Part shown: positions 20,916-33,111 of the stretch, piece after piece
How the letters are laid out: the number at the start of each line of letters is the position of its first letter
Position numbering within the stretch: the first letter of the stretch is position 1
Assembly (NCBI RefSeq): GCF_000499385.1
Contig: NW_013654529.1
Location: 185,473 to 249,472 of the forward strand
Source of the DNA: Eimeria necatrix
Taxonomy: Eukaryota; Apicomplexa; Conoidasida; Eucoccidiorida; Eimeriidae
Reading direction: 5' to 3'
Length of the DNA stretch: 64,000 nt
Translations under genes and position numbers: made by a program
The notes under the pieces: generated by a model
What the model was told of the DNA's origin: nothing
Databases searched by the model: none
The model's input: only the letters and a program-made list of their open reading frames with translations

Positions 20916-23900
20916 TTCAACTTGGGGTTATTTGGAAAAGAATTCGCAGCTTTCTGTGCCTTCGAAGTCCACCTTTTTGTGCTTTTTTCTCGCGGAAATG
21001 CATAATAATAATATACTTTTACTGTTATTTCCAGGAATTGCAAATAAGAAAAGCGTGTTGAAATTCCTGCAGCGTTTTGTTCTTAATTAAAGGCGTTTCA
21101 GTCAATACGAGCACCGCCAGACCACTGGTCAGACCAGTGGTCTTTTGGCGTGCTGGGAAATGCTCATATTAGAGCTGTGAAGAACTATCAAGCATGAATG
21201 GCAGCAGTTCTCAGGAAGAATAAACTGACCATGTTTCTGTTTATCCTGTTCTATGCATTGGTGAGATATGGAAGAAATAATGCCATTTTTGTTGCTGTTT
21301 TAAGCGGCTCCAGTGTCTTGAACTGAAAGAAATAAAGGCAAACGGTTGTTTGCTTCTATTTCGCCACAAGACCTGCAGCTTGCTTCTATTCTAATGCATT
21401 TCTCTCCAAGAATACAGATCTAATGTATTTATCTTCAAGAATACAGATCTAATGTATTTAGCTTCAAGAATACAGATCGAAAGAGATCACAAACTTACGA
21501 AAATACACCAAAGCGTTGAACTCTCGACCAAGAGAGCCATAGCTGGAACTGCAGAGTGAGAGCCGTGGGGCAGAATCTGCAAAACATTATCCAATTTTAG
21601 ATTTGTTTTTAGACTGCCTTGGGCAGTGAGCCCGTTCGGAGTCGTTGTACTTTTGAAATGAAGCGGGAAAGACTGCAGAGAGCACTTTTTAGTCATCTGA
21701 TCCGCAAGAAAAGCCAGTCGGAACTTCATTTCGAAGCATAAATGACAAAAATCAGAAAAAATAAGAATTAGAAAATGCATCTGGAGATGCAGATCGGCAC
21801 TTGGTCGCGCAAATGTCGGCACTTGAACTTAACGGAAGCGCCTGGCAGTGAACTGGCTCTGGGGATTGTGCAACTTAGTGCGAAATAATAAAACTATCCG
21901 CCAACCAAGAATCTAAATAGGGCCTAATAATAACTTTTTGAGCCTCTAATAATAATAAACTTTGAAATTGTGAGCAGTTGGCTGGACTTCGCCGATTTCG
22001 GCCTTCCAGTGCATGTGGCCAGCGAGGCAAAAGCCTCCAGCGGGGTGACAGCGCTGGGGCTGTTGAAGAATTCACGGAATAGTAGAGCTCCAGTACAAGG
22101 CGGCAACATGCAGATATGAAAAGAAGGAAAAAGAAAGGCTTGAGGGTTTGAAAAAGGGAAGAAAATGGTGTACCCATCATCCTGCGCGCAGATGGCAAAC
22201 CCTAAACCCTAAGCCCTAAACCCTAAAAAGACGAAAGACAGCCAAAGGCCCGGCGCAAAGAACAATAAAACCCACATGCAGCATTCGCACAAACAGCAAA
22301 AGGCTGCAGCTGCTGCTGACAAACACTGAGCCTCCATTACATTTGCACAGAGCGAGCCACGGAGAGTGCATGCGCCTGAACTGTGGCACTCTGCTGCAAT
22401 CCTTCACCCCAGAGGCAAATAAAAGCACTTGGCCTTTAAATGTTTCTTTTTTAAAGCTGTTTCTCCAGCCCGGCACTCTTCGCCAGTGTCTACCACTGGC
22501 TTGCCCATGGCCTGGAGCCTGGGAAGCTGCAAAGCCTTGTGCTTCTTCTAGGAGTTTTGCAGCTCTTATTGGATCTATTTCTCCCAAATAATTCGCATAT
22601 TCATATTGAGATGTTCTCGATCTTAAAGTTTTGTGCAAAGTGTCTCAGATAATTAGCATAATGAGATGTTTTCTATCTTGGGATGTTGTGCAAAGTGCTA
22701 ATGCTCCAACTGTAAGCGACAGACACTCTGCCAAATGGCATCAATGCCCGCAATAAAGTGCTGCAGTGCCGCTGCTTTCTGCACTACACCTTCAATTCTA
22801 TTCGTCTTTTTGCTGGCTCGATCCTTTAAGGATCCTTTAACTGCAGCATTCACCTGTTCCGCTGTAGCTTATTAATTGACTTGCAGAGTTGCTTCTCTTC
22901 CTCTTCTCTTTTATTTGCCACTAAGAACTTTCACTTTCTGAATTGCGACGAGTCTAAATGAGCTGCTGGTGCAGCTGAAAGCGCCATGAAGTAGCACTGA
23001 CCCACACTTGGTGCACTTTCCGCTTCGCGCTCGCCGGCACTATGGCGCAATTTGCTGTAACCCGCTCAGCATTTGCTCGTCTTTTGTGGTCTATAAATAG
23101 GAAATTTTGCCGAGATGATGGGAATGTAGATGCAGTACAAAAAGCGGCTTTCGCGAATGTTCTTTAGGGTTAGCTAGAGTAGTTTCTGTTCCTGTAGGAA
23201 ACGCGCAACGGTGGGGCACAAGAGTAGGCAGGTGGTCGATGAAACCTATTGGGACATTGTGAGGGTTATTTTAAGAAATATATATTTCCCTTATTGCTGT
23301 ATTGGTAATTTTGAGAAATATATATTTCTCTTATTGCTGTATTTGCACATTTAGTGCAGGCAAGTGAGTCTCTGGCGGCTCCGTATCCCAAGTTCAACGA
23401 GCACTGGGCCCCATCGACTCTCATTTGGTTTACTTCCACCCAATAAATGGGGTTCTAGAGATAGCTTGAAACATGCATGTCTTTAAAATCTCAATTTAAT
23501 CGCCTGAAGAAACAAAAATATCTACAAATGACATTTTTGCGGCGGATGGTTCATTTGCTCGAGTGATCAGCTCCCGCCGATTCAGAACTGGTCCCGTTAC
23601 GTCGAACACGCAGGGTGCGCTTGGGCGCAAATGTTTTGTCTTTATTTTCTTTTCGTTTTTCTACGAGAATTAGTGTTTTAAAATTAAAATTAAAATATTA
23701 ATTTTGTCTTTTAGACATCTGCATGAGCCCATCTGAGCCTGCCCCGCCTCGCCACACCTCGAACACCGCCAGGTCCCGCTGATCTCCAGTAGACCTTAGG
23801 GTAATGCAGATAAAATAACTAAGTCGGGAAAATTCAATTTGGTCAATTACTTTTATTTTTACTTTGCGCAGCAAACTCGAAGTACTTCATGGGCTGGACA

Positions 23901-24875
23901 AATATATAAATAAATAAACCAACGCTGAATCAGAAGATGTACGATCTGGTTTCCCTCTCTATTCATTTGGAGGAACTCTTGTGCCGCTTGCACACGAATC
24001 TCGAAGCAACACTTGAAAACCTTGGAAAAACTGCGTTTTTTGTTTTATAAAAGCTACTAGTGGTAGGAATATTTGTTGAATCTCTAAATCAATCGAAGTG
24101 CAGCAGAAGTGCAGCAGAAGTAGGCATGTGCTGCAGGACATCTGCCCAGTTCATGCGCTTTGAACAGATGTGTGATGGGCATTTACAACTTTTCCACTTC
24201 ATTTGCATGTGACACATTAACTTACAACCGCTGGAGAGTTCTCGCGGTACAAAGTCAGAAAAGGAAGCCAAGCAGTTAGCCTTGTTCAGGCTCGACGTCC
24301 AGCCAACTTCGACCTCTTGGCCAGAACACGGCAATGGTTAGCTAGCTGCGCCTCCTCAGCTGCAAACAGCGCAGCTAGCTGCACATGCAGCTAGCCACAA
24401 CGCAAAGCAGGAGGCAAAGAACCTTTTTGCATGCAGCCTACCGCCCTTCTGGCGGTTTCGGCTGCCAGTGAGGACCCACAGGAGCGCTTGCAAGCCGGCC
24501 TCTGCGCAGTTGTCTGTATAAACAATAATAAGCCGCAATTGGGGAAAAGTTAAATGGTGAATGAAAGCAAGAAACCCTAAACACAGCAGCTGCTTCGCAG
24601 CGCAGCTGCCGGTGACAGCGCGGCGACCGCGAAAAAGGCCGGCTGCAGGTGTTCGTCTGAGTTTCCCGATCTTCACCGAACAAAGGCATTTGCAAGAGGT
24701 TGTTCCCACAATTTGTCTCTATTGGATTAAATGAAAAGCTGGAGACGAGTCTGGTCTTGGTGCGCTAAAAAATCCCCAGCCGTAGGCGTCCTGTAAGCTG
24801 CTGGCAGCCGCTCGCGGTGCGTGGCGGCTGGCTGAAGTGGAGATGACCTTTGTTGTTTATTTTTTGGGTTTATTT
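20916..24875. other. Gene-poor region, about 4 kb
   Basis: No convincing exon chain was found. It holds a roughly 30-base unit in three tandem copies at about 21392-21480 (AAGAATACAGATCTAATG), a short telomere-type array at 22197-22228, an imperfect tandem duplication at about 22595-22720, another at 23265-23345, and a double GACCAnTGGTC palindrome at 21120-21142. A minus frame at 22216-22638 begins with a fairly normal sequence (EYANYLGEIDPIRAAKLLEE) but has no splice or domain support. Confidence 0.5.
22197..22228. repeat. Telomere-type repeat (AAACCCT)4
   Basis: Four heptamers, one changed to AAGCCCT, in a region without supported genes. Confidence 0.85.
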
Positions 24876-26321
24876 TCATTTTTGGGGGGGAAAAAAAGGC
24901 TCCACGCGAAGTCTGCCGCCCCGAGCCTGCTGGATCGCCTCCTCCGTCTGCTCCTTGATGCCCGCAGACCTGTCGACCTTGAACGGCGCTCTCTGCGCGT
25001 TGCTGCGGTCTTCTTCTTCGAATTCGGCGGCCGTTTTTTCCATCAAAGTTTGGAAGTCGGCGCTGGGCAAGTCGAGGAAGCCGTCGCTGGCCGCGTTGCC
25101 ATCCACGAGCAGCCGCACTCTGTCGAAGTAGGCTTTGGCGGCGGCGGTGTCAGGGTCGCTGAAGTGGACTTCTGCGGCTTTCTGGAGATTATTTTCTGCA
25201 TTTTCGTTTCCTGGAACTCCAGAATTGGCGAAGAGGTCGTCGAGTCCTGCCCTGAGGTCCTCGGGGGTTTCGGCCACCGCGGCGTCCTCGCCGTCCTTCC
25301 GCAGCAGGTCTTTCAGCGAGATCTCCTCCATTTTGCGGAGTTCTTCCTCCTTTTCCGCGACAATTTGCTCGACGGGAACAATTAGTTTGGCGAGGTCCTT
25401 CCTGAGGTTGGTGGCGCGGCTCATGTCGTCGGCAGTGACGCCGTTCACCATCAGCAGCTGCAGCAGGTCGCGCTTGAAGTCCGGGCAGGGCTTCGAAGTG
25501 GCCACTCGCCGCAGCGAAGCCAGCGAATGCAGAGTTTCTGGCGGCGAGTTTCGCAAAACTTGGTAAATAAATGCAGGTTCAACGAGGTATCCGAAGGGGC
25601 AGGGGGAAATGGCGGCCAAGACGAAGGCCGTGGCGGTGATCCTGCAGCCGGGGGCGCTGCCCACGAGGAACTGGAAGAAAGCGGCGAGAGTGGAGTAGAG
25701 AGCAGCTCTTAAGTTGGGTTCTTGGCGGCTGATGATGGCTGCTGCTGCTGCGCTGTCCTTTGCTGCAGCTTTCTCGAGAGAGGCGGGCACGAAGGCCCTG
25801 AGGAAGAAGACTGCGAAGCGAATGAAGTCCCGCTTCGGCTGCTGCTGCTGCAGCCGCAGCCGCCGCCCCTTCTTGCCCACCGGCGGCAGCGCCTGCAGCA
25901 AGTCCCCGCGGCCCCCCAGCTTCCTGTGCACTGCTGCTGCTGCTGCTCGCCAGGAAGCTGGCAGCCGCGCAGTGCGGAGTTGGTGGCAGAAGGCGCTGTG
26001 CCACGCGCGGGCTATTTTGTAGTACAGCTGCGGGCTGTGGGCCTGCACGAAGTCCTCGTGGGCCCCCCGCAGCTCCTTCAGCAGCAGCTTCCGCACCCAA
26101 ACTTCGTACAAGTCCCTCAAAATGGCTTGCGAAGTCATTCCCACGAACTTGCGGGTCATGTTGGTCTTCACCTTCTTCATTATGGGCTTGCGCGGCGCAG
26201 CAGCGGCGCCGGGCGCAGCAGCAGCAGCAGCAGCGGCGCGCGGCGAGCAGCAACTTGAACTCAGCAGCAGCAGCAGCGCCGCGCACACCCACAAACTCCC
26301 CACCCGCCCCAAAAACGCCAT
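24876..26321 (-). CDS. Secreted 481-aa protein of unknown family, single exon
   Basis: One uninterrupted frame of ordinary composition with only short Ala runs. The start MAFLGRVGSLWVCAALLLLL is a clear signal peptide, with likely cleavage near residues 25-35. A basic region follows (KKVKTNMTRKF), then helical sequence with WVRKLLLKELRGAHEDFV and a Cys-containing KIARAWHSAFCHQLRTA. A hydrophobic stretch near residues 255-280 (FVLAAISPCPFGYLVEP) could insert in or lie on a membrane. The C-terminal third is acidic and charged. Entry into the secretory pathway is well supported. Targeting to rhoptry, microneme, dense granule or vacuole is possible for such proteins but not shown. No family is recognised. 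Confidence 0.8.
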   Translation of the reverse strand: MAFLGRVGSLWVCAALLLLLSSSCCSPRAAAAAAAAPGAAAAPRKPIMKKVKTNMTRKFVGMTSQAILRDLYEVWVRKLLLKELRGAHEDFVQAHSPQLYYKIARAWHSAFCHQLRTARLPASWRAAAAAVHRKLGGRGDLLQALPPVGKKGRRLRLQQQQPKRDFIRFAVFFLRAFVPASLEKAAAKDSAAAAAIISRQEPNLRAALYSTLAAFFQFLVGSAPGCRITATAFVLAAISPCPFGYLVEPAFIYQVLRNSPPETLHSLASLRRVATSKPCPDFKRDLLQLLMVNGVTADDMSRATNLRKDLAKLIVPVEQIVAEKEEELRKMEEISLKDLLRKDGEDAAVAETPEDLRAGLDDLFANSGVPGNENAENNLQKAAEVHFSDPDTAAAKAYFDRVRLLVDGNAASDGFLDLPSADFQTLMEKTAAEFEEEDRSNAQRAPFKVDRSAGIKEQTEEAIQQARGGRLRVEPFFPPQK

Positions 26322-26879
26322 TTTTGCTGCTGCAGCTCCTCAGAAAAGCAGCAAACTCAGGGAGGCCTCCCAAGTGGAGATCGACTCGATCTTGCAAGAA
26401 CTGCTGCTGCCCCGCTGCAGCAGCTGCACCCTGCGCGGGCCGGCGGCCGACGCAGCGCCCTCGGGGAAATTCGCCTTCTCTCGAATTTAAAAACCAAATT
26501 CAAAAGAGTTTCGCAAAAAAGATTTGCAAACTGCAGCGCAAGCCCTGGCGGAGCGGCCACGAGAGTGGGTGGGGCGCCCCCGCGGCGCAGTCGGAAAGCT
26601 ACGGGCAGCAGCGGGACTTTTGCAAAAACGCGATTTGCAACTTAGCCATTTTTGCACAAGTGCAAACTGCTGCTGCTCAGCGCTGCAGCAGCAGCAGCAG
26701 CAGCTGCTGCTGCTGCCCGCCTGCTCTGCAGCAGCGGCGCCGAGTGCTGCAGCGCCGCCGGGGCCCACACCGCCCCGCAGCAGCTTTTTTTTAATTAAAA
26801 TGCCACTTTTCGAAAAATAAATTCTTTATTTCACATTAATTCGGCTTTTCCGAGGCTTTTGCCCCCTCTTTCCCCTAAG
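26322..26879. other. Upstream region of the secreted-protein gene
   Basis: GC-rich near 26400-26480, with short CAG/CTG runs at 26680-26720, then AT-rich. Open frames here are antisense or repeat-driven. No gene is supported. Confidence 0.4.
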
Positions 26880-26880
26880 C

Positions 26881-27300
26881 CTCGCCGCCCTTCTCCGCAG
26901 CAAGTGCAGCAGCAGCAGCAACGCCCCCAGGTGCAGTTTCCGCAGCAATCAACGCGTGTCTCCAAATTAAAAGGAGATAACAACAAAATTAAAATCCTTT
27001 CTTTTTATATTTCCCATTAATAGCGGCAAAAGGGGCCCGGCAATGGGTGAGATCGCCCCCCCCCCTGTGCCTTGCTGCTGGCTGGCGCCGGGGGTGCAGC
27101 TCCACTCCTCGTACACCCCGTTCTTCTCAGTTGGTGGTTTTAATTGCAACTTTTATTTAATATTTTCATTTTTATTTCTTTTTGAAACTGCCCGCGCCTC
27201 CGTGTGCAGCGCCTGGAGGCCCACAGCCAGTCCTCGATGCACCGATCTCTTCGCAAGCCCCAAGGCTTAAAAGCCCGCCAGTACTTAAGCTCTGGAAAGC
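26881..27300 (-). CDS. Candidate exons of a small unknown gene
   Basis: On the minus strand the terminal piece at about 26961-26881 reads HALIAAETAPGGVAAAAALA and ends in TAG. A second piece at about 27127-27000 contains KNGVYEEWSCTPGASQQQ, following AACTGAG. A third at about 27272-27202 contains SVHRGLAVGLQALHTEARA before GTTTCA. Their composition is unlike the surrounding AT-rich DNA and all lie on one strand, but splice junctions and a start codon could not be joined in phase. Treat as probable exons without a settled model. Confidence 0.3.
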
Positions 27301-27893
27301 AGCGCCCACTTCAAATTGGCAGCAAGAAGTGGACCACTGGTCACCCCTGGCTTCGCTGCACGAGCTGCCTGGGATCTTGCGCTTCTGGCAGCAGAGATCT
27401 CTTCCGCCAGCCCAGAATGGTCTGCCAGGCAGCTCAGAGTTCGCAGATCCCTCTAATTAATCTAATTAACAATTTATCTGTTGTGAAAGAGTCACTACAG
27501 GGCCCCCTGGCCAGTTAACTTAGCCCTAGTTGAGGGATCTTGCAAAATGCATTCCTCAGCACTAGGGTCACTGGGCGTCCCATTCTGCCCACCATGAGCT
27601 GCTCTTTCGCACAGTTTCGCTCTCGTAACTCTAATATATTTCGTATATTCCATTCGAGCTAAGCCTCTTCTCTAAATCTGAACGCAAGCCCAAAAAAGAA
27701 AGACTTCGGAACTCTTGCTGAGTAGTTCAGCGCCACGCTGTCTGTACACCTGAGCGCCGTAGCCACGCGGCTGCGCCTTTCGCAGCTCGCGGCTTTCCAT
27801 TTGCTGCGCGCCGCTGGAGTACAATAATATATTTGTTTCATTTTCATTTATATTGCTCTATTTTGTTTTAAAATTGCGACAAACTGAACCACT
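27301..27893. other. Intergenic region
   Basis: Contains one GACCAnTGGTC palindrome at 27332-27342 and a decayed TGTACACCTGAG half-site near 27748. No supported exon. Confidence 0.4.
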
Positions 27894-28229
27894 TCAGTTC
27901 GTCAAAGGGGCCTCTTCGGCCTCCAGCGCCTCCAGATCCGCCTCGTTTAGTCCCGCCTCTTTCAGCAGCCGCTCTCTGATGATGCGCCGCCGCCGCTGGA
28001 ACACAGTTTCTCCCCCTGAAAAAGGCAGTTGGCAAATAAAAAGACACATTTTGAGAATATTTTGGGAATATTTATTCAAAAATATCCATTATAAGCACTA
28101 TTTACTCCAACCCATATTCCATGCACAGTCTGTGGGCTCATTTATTCGCTCCTGCGTCGATTCCACTCGCTCAGGCCTCAGATCTATTACATGCGAAAAA
28201 CTGCACCTCAGGGGCCTGCTGGCAAGCCT

Positions 28230-28296
<67 letters not shown>

Positions 28297-28869
28297 ACCC
28301 GGCTGCGTGTAGGTGTGGACGAGAGTGTACAGGAAAATGGCAACAATAATAACACACAAAATAAACTCCTTCGGATCTTCTTTTGGAGACACAAAAAAAC
28401 GGCCTCCCGCATAAGGCCCCAACTTCAAGTCCATTCGCCGCATTTGCTGCGGCTTGAAAGGGTCTGCGCTTTCTGGGTGCAGCTGGCCGCCCAGGGGGGC
28501 CCCCCTGGGGGGCCCCCCTGGGGGCCCCCCTGGGGGCCCCCCTTGGGGGCCCCCCTGGGGGCCCCCCGGGGGGCCCCCCAAGGGGGGCCCGTCCCTGAAG
28601 GAGCCTCTGGGGAATAAGCGGCAGGCAGTTGGAGAAAAGGGGCCTAGGGGTGGAGGGGGGAGCCGCAGGCTGGCTTCTGCGGCTGCCTGCGCTGCTGCTG
28701 CTGCTGCCGCTGCTGCTGCTGGAGCTGCTGCTGCTGCTGCTGCTGCTGCAGCCGGCGCTGCAGCTGCAGCAGCTGCAGCGGGCGCGCGCTCGAGTCTTAC
28801 TAGGGCGCAACAGCGAGAGAGGAGACGGGGCTTGTGGGCGAGGAGTGCAGAGGGAAGCAAAGCCCTCAT
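27894..28869 (-). CDS. Single-pass membrane protein, two exons (230 aa)
   Basis: Exon 1 is 28869-28299 (donor CCGG/GTGAGC) and exon 2 is 28015-27894 (after TTTTTCAG, ending in TGA). The carried base keeps the frame. The N-terminus MRALLPSALLAHKPRLLSRC is basic and free of acidic residues, like a mitochondrial presequence. Ala tracts and a Gly-Pro tract follow, then a normal segment MRRMDLKLGPYAGGRFFVSP, a hydrophobic span FILCVIIVAIFLYTLVHTY near residues 168-186, and a charged tail (RRRRIIRERLLKEAGLNEAD) that ends acidic. Inference: a small organelle membrane protein, perhaps mitochondrial. The Ala/Gly-Pro insert is made of CTG and GGGGCCCC repeats. No family is recognised. Confidence 0.7.
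28491..28590. repeat. GGGGCCCCCC-type repeat
   Basis: About 100 bases of GGGGGGCCCCCCTT/TGG-type units, translated as Gly-Pro on the minus strand inside the two-exon membrane-protein gene. Confidence 0.85.
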
Positions 28870-28914
<45 letters not shown>

Positions 28915-29733
28915 CTCAACTTTGGGATAGAAGGGACTCTAAGTGCACAACTTGAGTAAAATTTAATTAATTTTTATTTGAGTTATTAATTTGCTGCTAA
29001 ACAAATCCTAAAAGGCACTCTTCGTGTCTTCGGGCGGGCCGGGCTGCCCTGCTCTCCTGAGCAGCTCTCTATTTATTGGCTAACTCGAAGTGGAAAAAGA
29101 AATTAAAAACGCAATTTTTAATTCATTTTAGAAATTTAAAAGTTACGAATCAATCATAAGCTTTTATTTCGTGCAAAAGGGCCTCTGCATGCAGCAGCAA
29201 CTGCTGCCGCTGCTGCATGCACAGCCCAGACTTCTGCGCAAGAAAGGAGTTGGAGCTGAGAAAAGAAAGGAAAGTGTTAATTTAATGCAAAAATACTTTT
29301 CTTTTTTAATTTTAAGACTGTCTCAAATGAAACACACTGGAAAGCCAAACTCAAGGATTCGTTTCCCGTGGCTGAATTCAAGAATTGCTTCTTGCAAGAT
29401 GCCTAACAGGCTTGAACGAGCGTAAGAAGACAAATACAACTCGGCGAATATATAAATATATTTATTTTGTTTTCAAGCAGCACATTTAATTGCTGAATCT
29501 CTCAAGTTTTCTGAATAACAATTCAAAAAGCTGCACTGAGACATTCTGCCTCTTGCAAATTTGAATAGTTGGCGGAAATTATACAAGAAACCAACTTTTG
29601 GTGCATTTTCAGAGTTGAGCAAGGAGAAATAAATGCTGAAAAGTCACTTTAAAGCTTCTTTGTCCCAACTTTTGAACAAAGTATTCATAAATATTCCAAG
29701 TTTTGGCCATATCTGAGCCTAATTCCTCGCCAA

Positions 29734-30117
29734 ATGGGAAGAGGGCAGAGGCCTCTGCAGTCTAGTACGACTATGCAACATCTGAAGTGGGAAATGGCTT
29801 CTAGAGAAGCCCCTAAAGAGTTTAAAACTCCTACAGAACTGCGGGCGTTTCTGGCCTTGCCTCAAAAGCATATTGGGGAAAAGAGAAGAGTTCAATGCAG
29901 CCACCAGTGCGCCGCTGAAAAGCCATCCTTAGATATCCCAAGTTGGCTTTTTGAATGCTCATTGCTAGCCAGAAAGGTCATCGATATTCTGAATCAAAGA
30001 GGACCCCCACAAAAGAAGAATCCTTCCGGGAACATTTGGCCGTGGCCCAGCCTTTTTTCATTTGTGAGCCAATTTGCTCTATTTCCCCTCAGCTCACATT
30101 CCTGTTGCATTCAGTAA
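29734..30117 (+). mobile_element. Possible Ty3/gypsy pol remnant (RT end)
   Basis: A 128-codon frame contains KTPTELRAFLALPQ. This resembles the block just after the reverse transcriptase domain of Ty3/gypsy elements, where TELRSFLGL followed by an aromatic-rich turn is typical. The rest of the frame diverges, and a second frame at 29955 shows a further weak resemblance, as expected of a frameshifted relic. No LTRs, integrase or protease were recognised. Degenerate elements of this class are known from Eimeria genomes. Confidence 0.3.
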
Positions 30118-31712
30118 TGTCTAGGATATTTTGGATTATTTAATTAAGCACAACCACTACAATAAAACAAAGAAGATAATTTTTTGTTGCAAGTTGCTCA
30201 ATTAATAGTTTGCTTCTTCTTTGGCCGCTCAGCATCCTGAAGCCTTTGACTGAAGCCACGCAAACCTGCAGGCAGCTAAAACTGCTGCAGCAAAGCCTAG
30301 CTATGTCACCACTGAAATGTCAAATGAACCAAATTGTGGCAAATAAGATCAAGAGCTTCCAGAGTCTCACTCTTCTTGCACTACAAGCAGGTGGAAAGAA
30401 GAACAATAGGCACTGGCACGTTAAAAAGTTTCAATCAGGAGCCAAAAACGGTCTATTTTATGATCTCTTCTTGGCAACACAACATTCATAAGGAATTGTT
30501 GCGCGAGGCAATGCAAGATCAACTCAATTAAGTGCCCAATTAAGAATTATGAAGGCGCCTTTTGCTGAGCTGGAGAGAAGATAGCCAGCAAGAAGATCCG
30601 GGAATAAAAGCAGCGGTTTAAACTTGACTAAAAACGCCAAAGACTTCTCTGAAAGTGGACTTCGCTGGCTGGCGCCAATAGTTGGTTCTGCGGTGGAGTT
30701 TCTGATTCCCAGTGCAGCAATTCTTCAAAGACTCTGTTGAGAGTTTGGCAATGAAATCAAATGCGCATCACCAGGAAGCAGTTGATTTGAAAACAGCGAT
30801 ATCTCCCTAAACCAAACAAATGTAAACATTTAATTACTTAAATATATATTTACTTACAGCTAGCAGCAAATCCCATCCAGTGCTTTTGCTTAATAACAAT
30901 AGGCAAAATGGCGCAGTTTCCTTATTTCAACTTCGCCCAACACCAGCTGCAAACTGCCTTGTTTCGTACTTTACGTATATTTGATCAAGACGCAGCAGAC
31001 CAAATAGTTGATCGTAGCTAGCAGCAACAACAATTATAATTGCTGCTTAATTGTGTGGAGAAGGACAAAGCTTGCAGCCAAATGGACGGGCAGGTGCAGC
31101 AGTGCTTCGGTCCCAGGTAGCAATTGGAAGAAACGGGAGAGAGAAATATACACAAAAGTTAATTTGTTTGCAAATTAATACACACAAATACAAATATAAG
31201 TAAATGCAGGAGGCACAAGGCAAAGTGTCAGCAAAAAGATCAACAAACGAGCGCCACAAAGCATCCAGCAGCCCGCTTCCCTCTGTCTTGAGAAGAAGTA
31301 ATGCAAATAAATAAAACTAAGTTGAATAACAAATCTCGTTTTAATATTTAGGGTTTCATGTCTAAAGTAAACAACAAACTTAGTTTTACCATTCAGGGTT
31401 TCAGGTTTAGGATCTACGGTGCAGGTCTTCATTTTTCGTGGGTTTAAAGTTTTAAGGCTTGGGTCTTCACGGAGTTCTGGTTCTACGGATTCGCCTGCAG
31501 CAAATTAAATTTATATTCAAATTTAAGTTCACTGTTTGCATTATTTACAGCCTTCAGACGCTATTTCCTTGCTTCCGTCCTTAGATGAAGGACTAGAAGC
31601 CTTTCTATTTTCGCTGTTTTGCCGCCTCCCGATTAAACTTGGTGTTTCCGTTTATTTGTAGTGCCTCTTTTGTTTTTAAACCTCTAATAAATAAGCCTTA
31701 CGCACTGAAGAG

Positions 31713-31860
31713 CATGTGAATTGGGATCTAATGAGGCTCTCTACCTTCCTTAAAGAGGCCTTGAGCCACCAGGCTGCTGCGTCCCGTTTCATTGACACCC
31801 CAGAAAAAGAGTTTTATGCAATTAACACCCCGAGAAGATCAAACTTACTGGAAAACAATG
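31713..31860 (+). mobile_element. Possible Ty3/gypsy RNase H-proximal remnant
   Basis: The frame reads STFLKEALSHQAAASRF followed by IDTPEKEFYAINT. This resembles the LKEALxxAPxLxxPDxxKEFxxxTDAS block at the RT-RNase H boundary of Ty3/gypsy polyproteins. It has the same strand and the expected order relative to the segment at 29734, but the match is short and broken. It is a low-confidence relic call. Confidence 0.3.
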
Positions 31861-33111
31861 AACAATGTACTAATTCAGGTCTATACGAAAGAAATGCTGC
31901 ACATGAGAACCGAGGAGGCGTGGGGCGCACTAAGCAGCCGCTCCCACGCAGTTCCAGCTGCGGAACAAGGTAAAATAAAAAAAATTGAGACATTCTGGAA
32001 TTTAAAAACGTAAAATATTTTATTGAAAACCCATGAGGCAAGGCGTAGCGCTCACCTTCCACTGTTTCGAGGCTCTGGACCAATGGTACTGGTGTCCTCC
32101 ATGCTAAGCATTCTGAAGAATAGCTCCTGAAGTGAGCTGAATCAGCCGAAATGAACTTTTCCTATTGCAGATTACTTTCCGTTTGCTTATTTAAAGTCGT
32201 AAAACAACTTATTTGTTGGTAATATTCGCATTCTTTCCCACGGAATCCGTGGAACCAGTGTGTCATGGTCACTGGCGAGTGACCAACTGGATGATCATGG
32301 CCCGCCAAGCAGCAACGTCAGGTGTTAAAGTAACTTTTCAGGAATTTACTGTCGAATTTGAGATTATTGAATTTAATTAAAACATGAAAACTGACCTTTA
32401 AAGCTAAGGAGAGGAGCGGCTCATGCGCACGTTTCTGGCGGCTAGCCTCCGTGTCTGTTTGCCCAGGTGCATGCACCGGAGTGAGCCGGTTCCTTCACTT
32501 TAAAACATTAAACAATATTAAATATGAATTTGTTTATTTAGTTTTTTTCATTTCTTGCACTTCCTTCACGCACTTCCAGTCCCCCCAGTGCTAGATGCTG
32601 ATACATGCACAAAATTTGCCTGAGGGAGAAACTGCGGAATGAATGCTTGCCAAATTACGTGGATGGGAAATTAAAGAAGCATAAGAAAGAAAAATATTGC
32701 AAATTCTGGTCTGAGAAAATCGGAAACAGCTGAAGGGGGGAGTCAAGTGAAAGGGGTGAGAAAAACTAAGAGGAAATCCGGGAAAAAAGGGAAACGAGGC
32801 GGCAGGAGAAAACAAAGTAAAAAGTATCAGAACTGAAAAGGGAAATGCAGGAGAGAAGGAGAATAAGGCAGCAGGAGAAAAGGAAATAAGTTTCTTCATT
32901 ATAAGGAAAAATTTCCTGCTTTTTTGTTCAGGATCTCTTCCTTTTCTTCAGGCGATGTGACGAATTCAACTTGCCCCATTTGGCGGTTAACCGAGATGAA
33001 AAGGGCAAATTTTTTTCACAATTACTTTAAATTTTTGTTTTATTTTCTTTTTGTACTGAGTTTATCACCAGATATCCCCTTTTTCGTATCTCCTTCGCCC
33101 CTTTTCCCGCC

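Larger units (their letters stand above)
28870..33111. other. Gene-poor AT-rich region
   Basis: About 4.2 kb almost free of CAG runs and telomere-type arrays, in contrast to its surroundings. The only coding-like signals are two short plus-strand segments resembling a retrotransposon pol, annotated separately. Degenerate AGGGTTT-like copies occur at 31350-31410. Confidence 0.5.

Noticed and set aside
30210..30531. Plus frames of 65-93 codons after the RT-like relic
   Set aside because: They show no resemblance to integrase, RNase H or any other pattern that could be named, and have no splice support.
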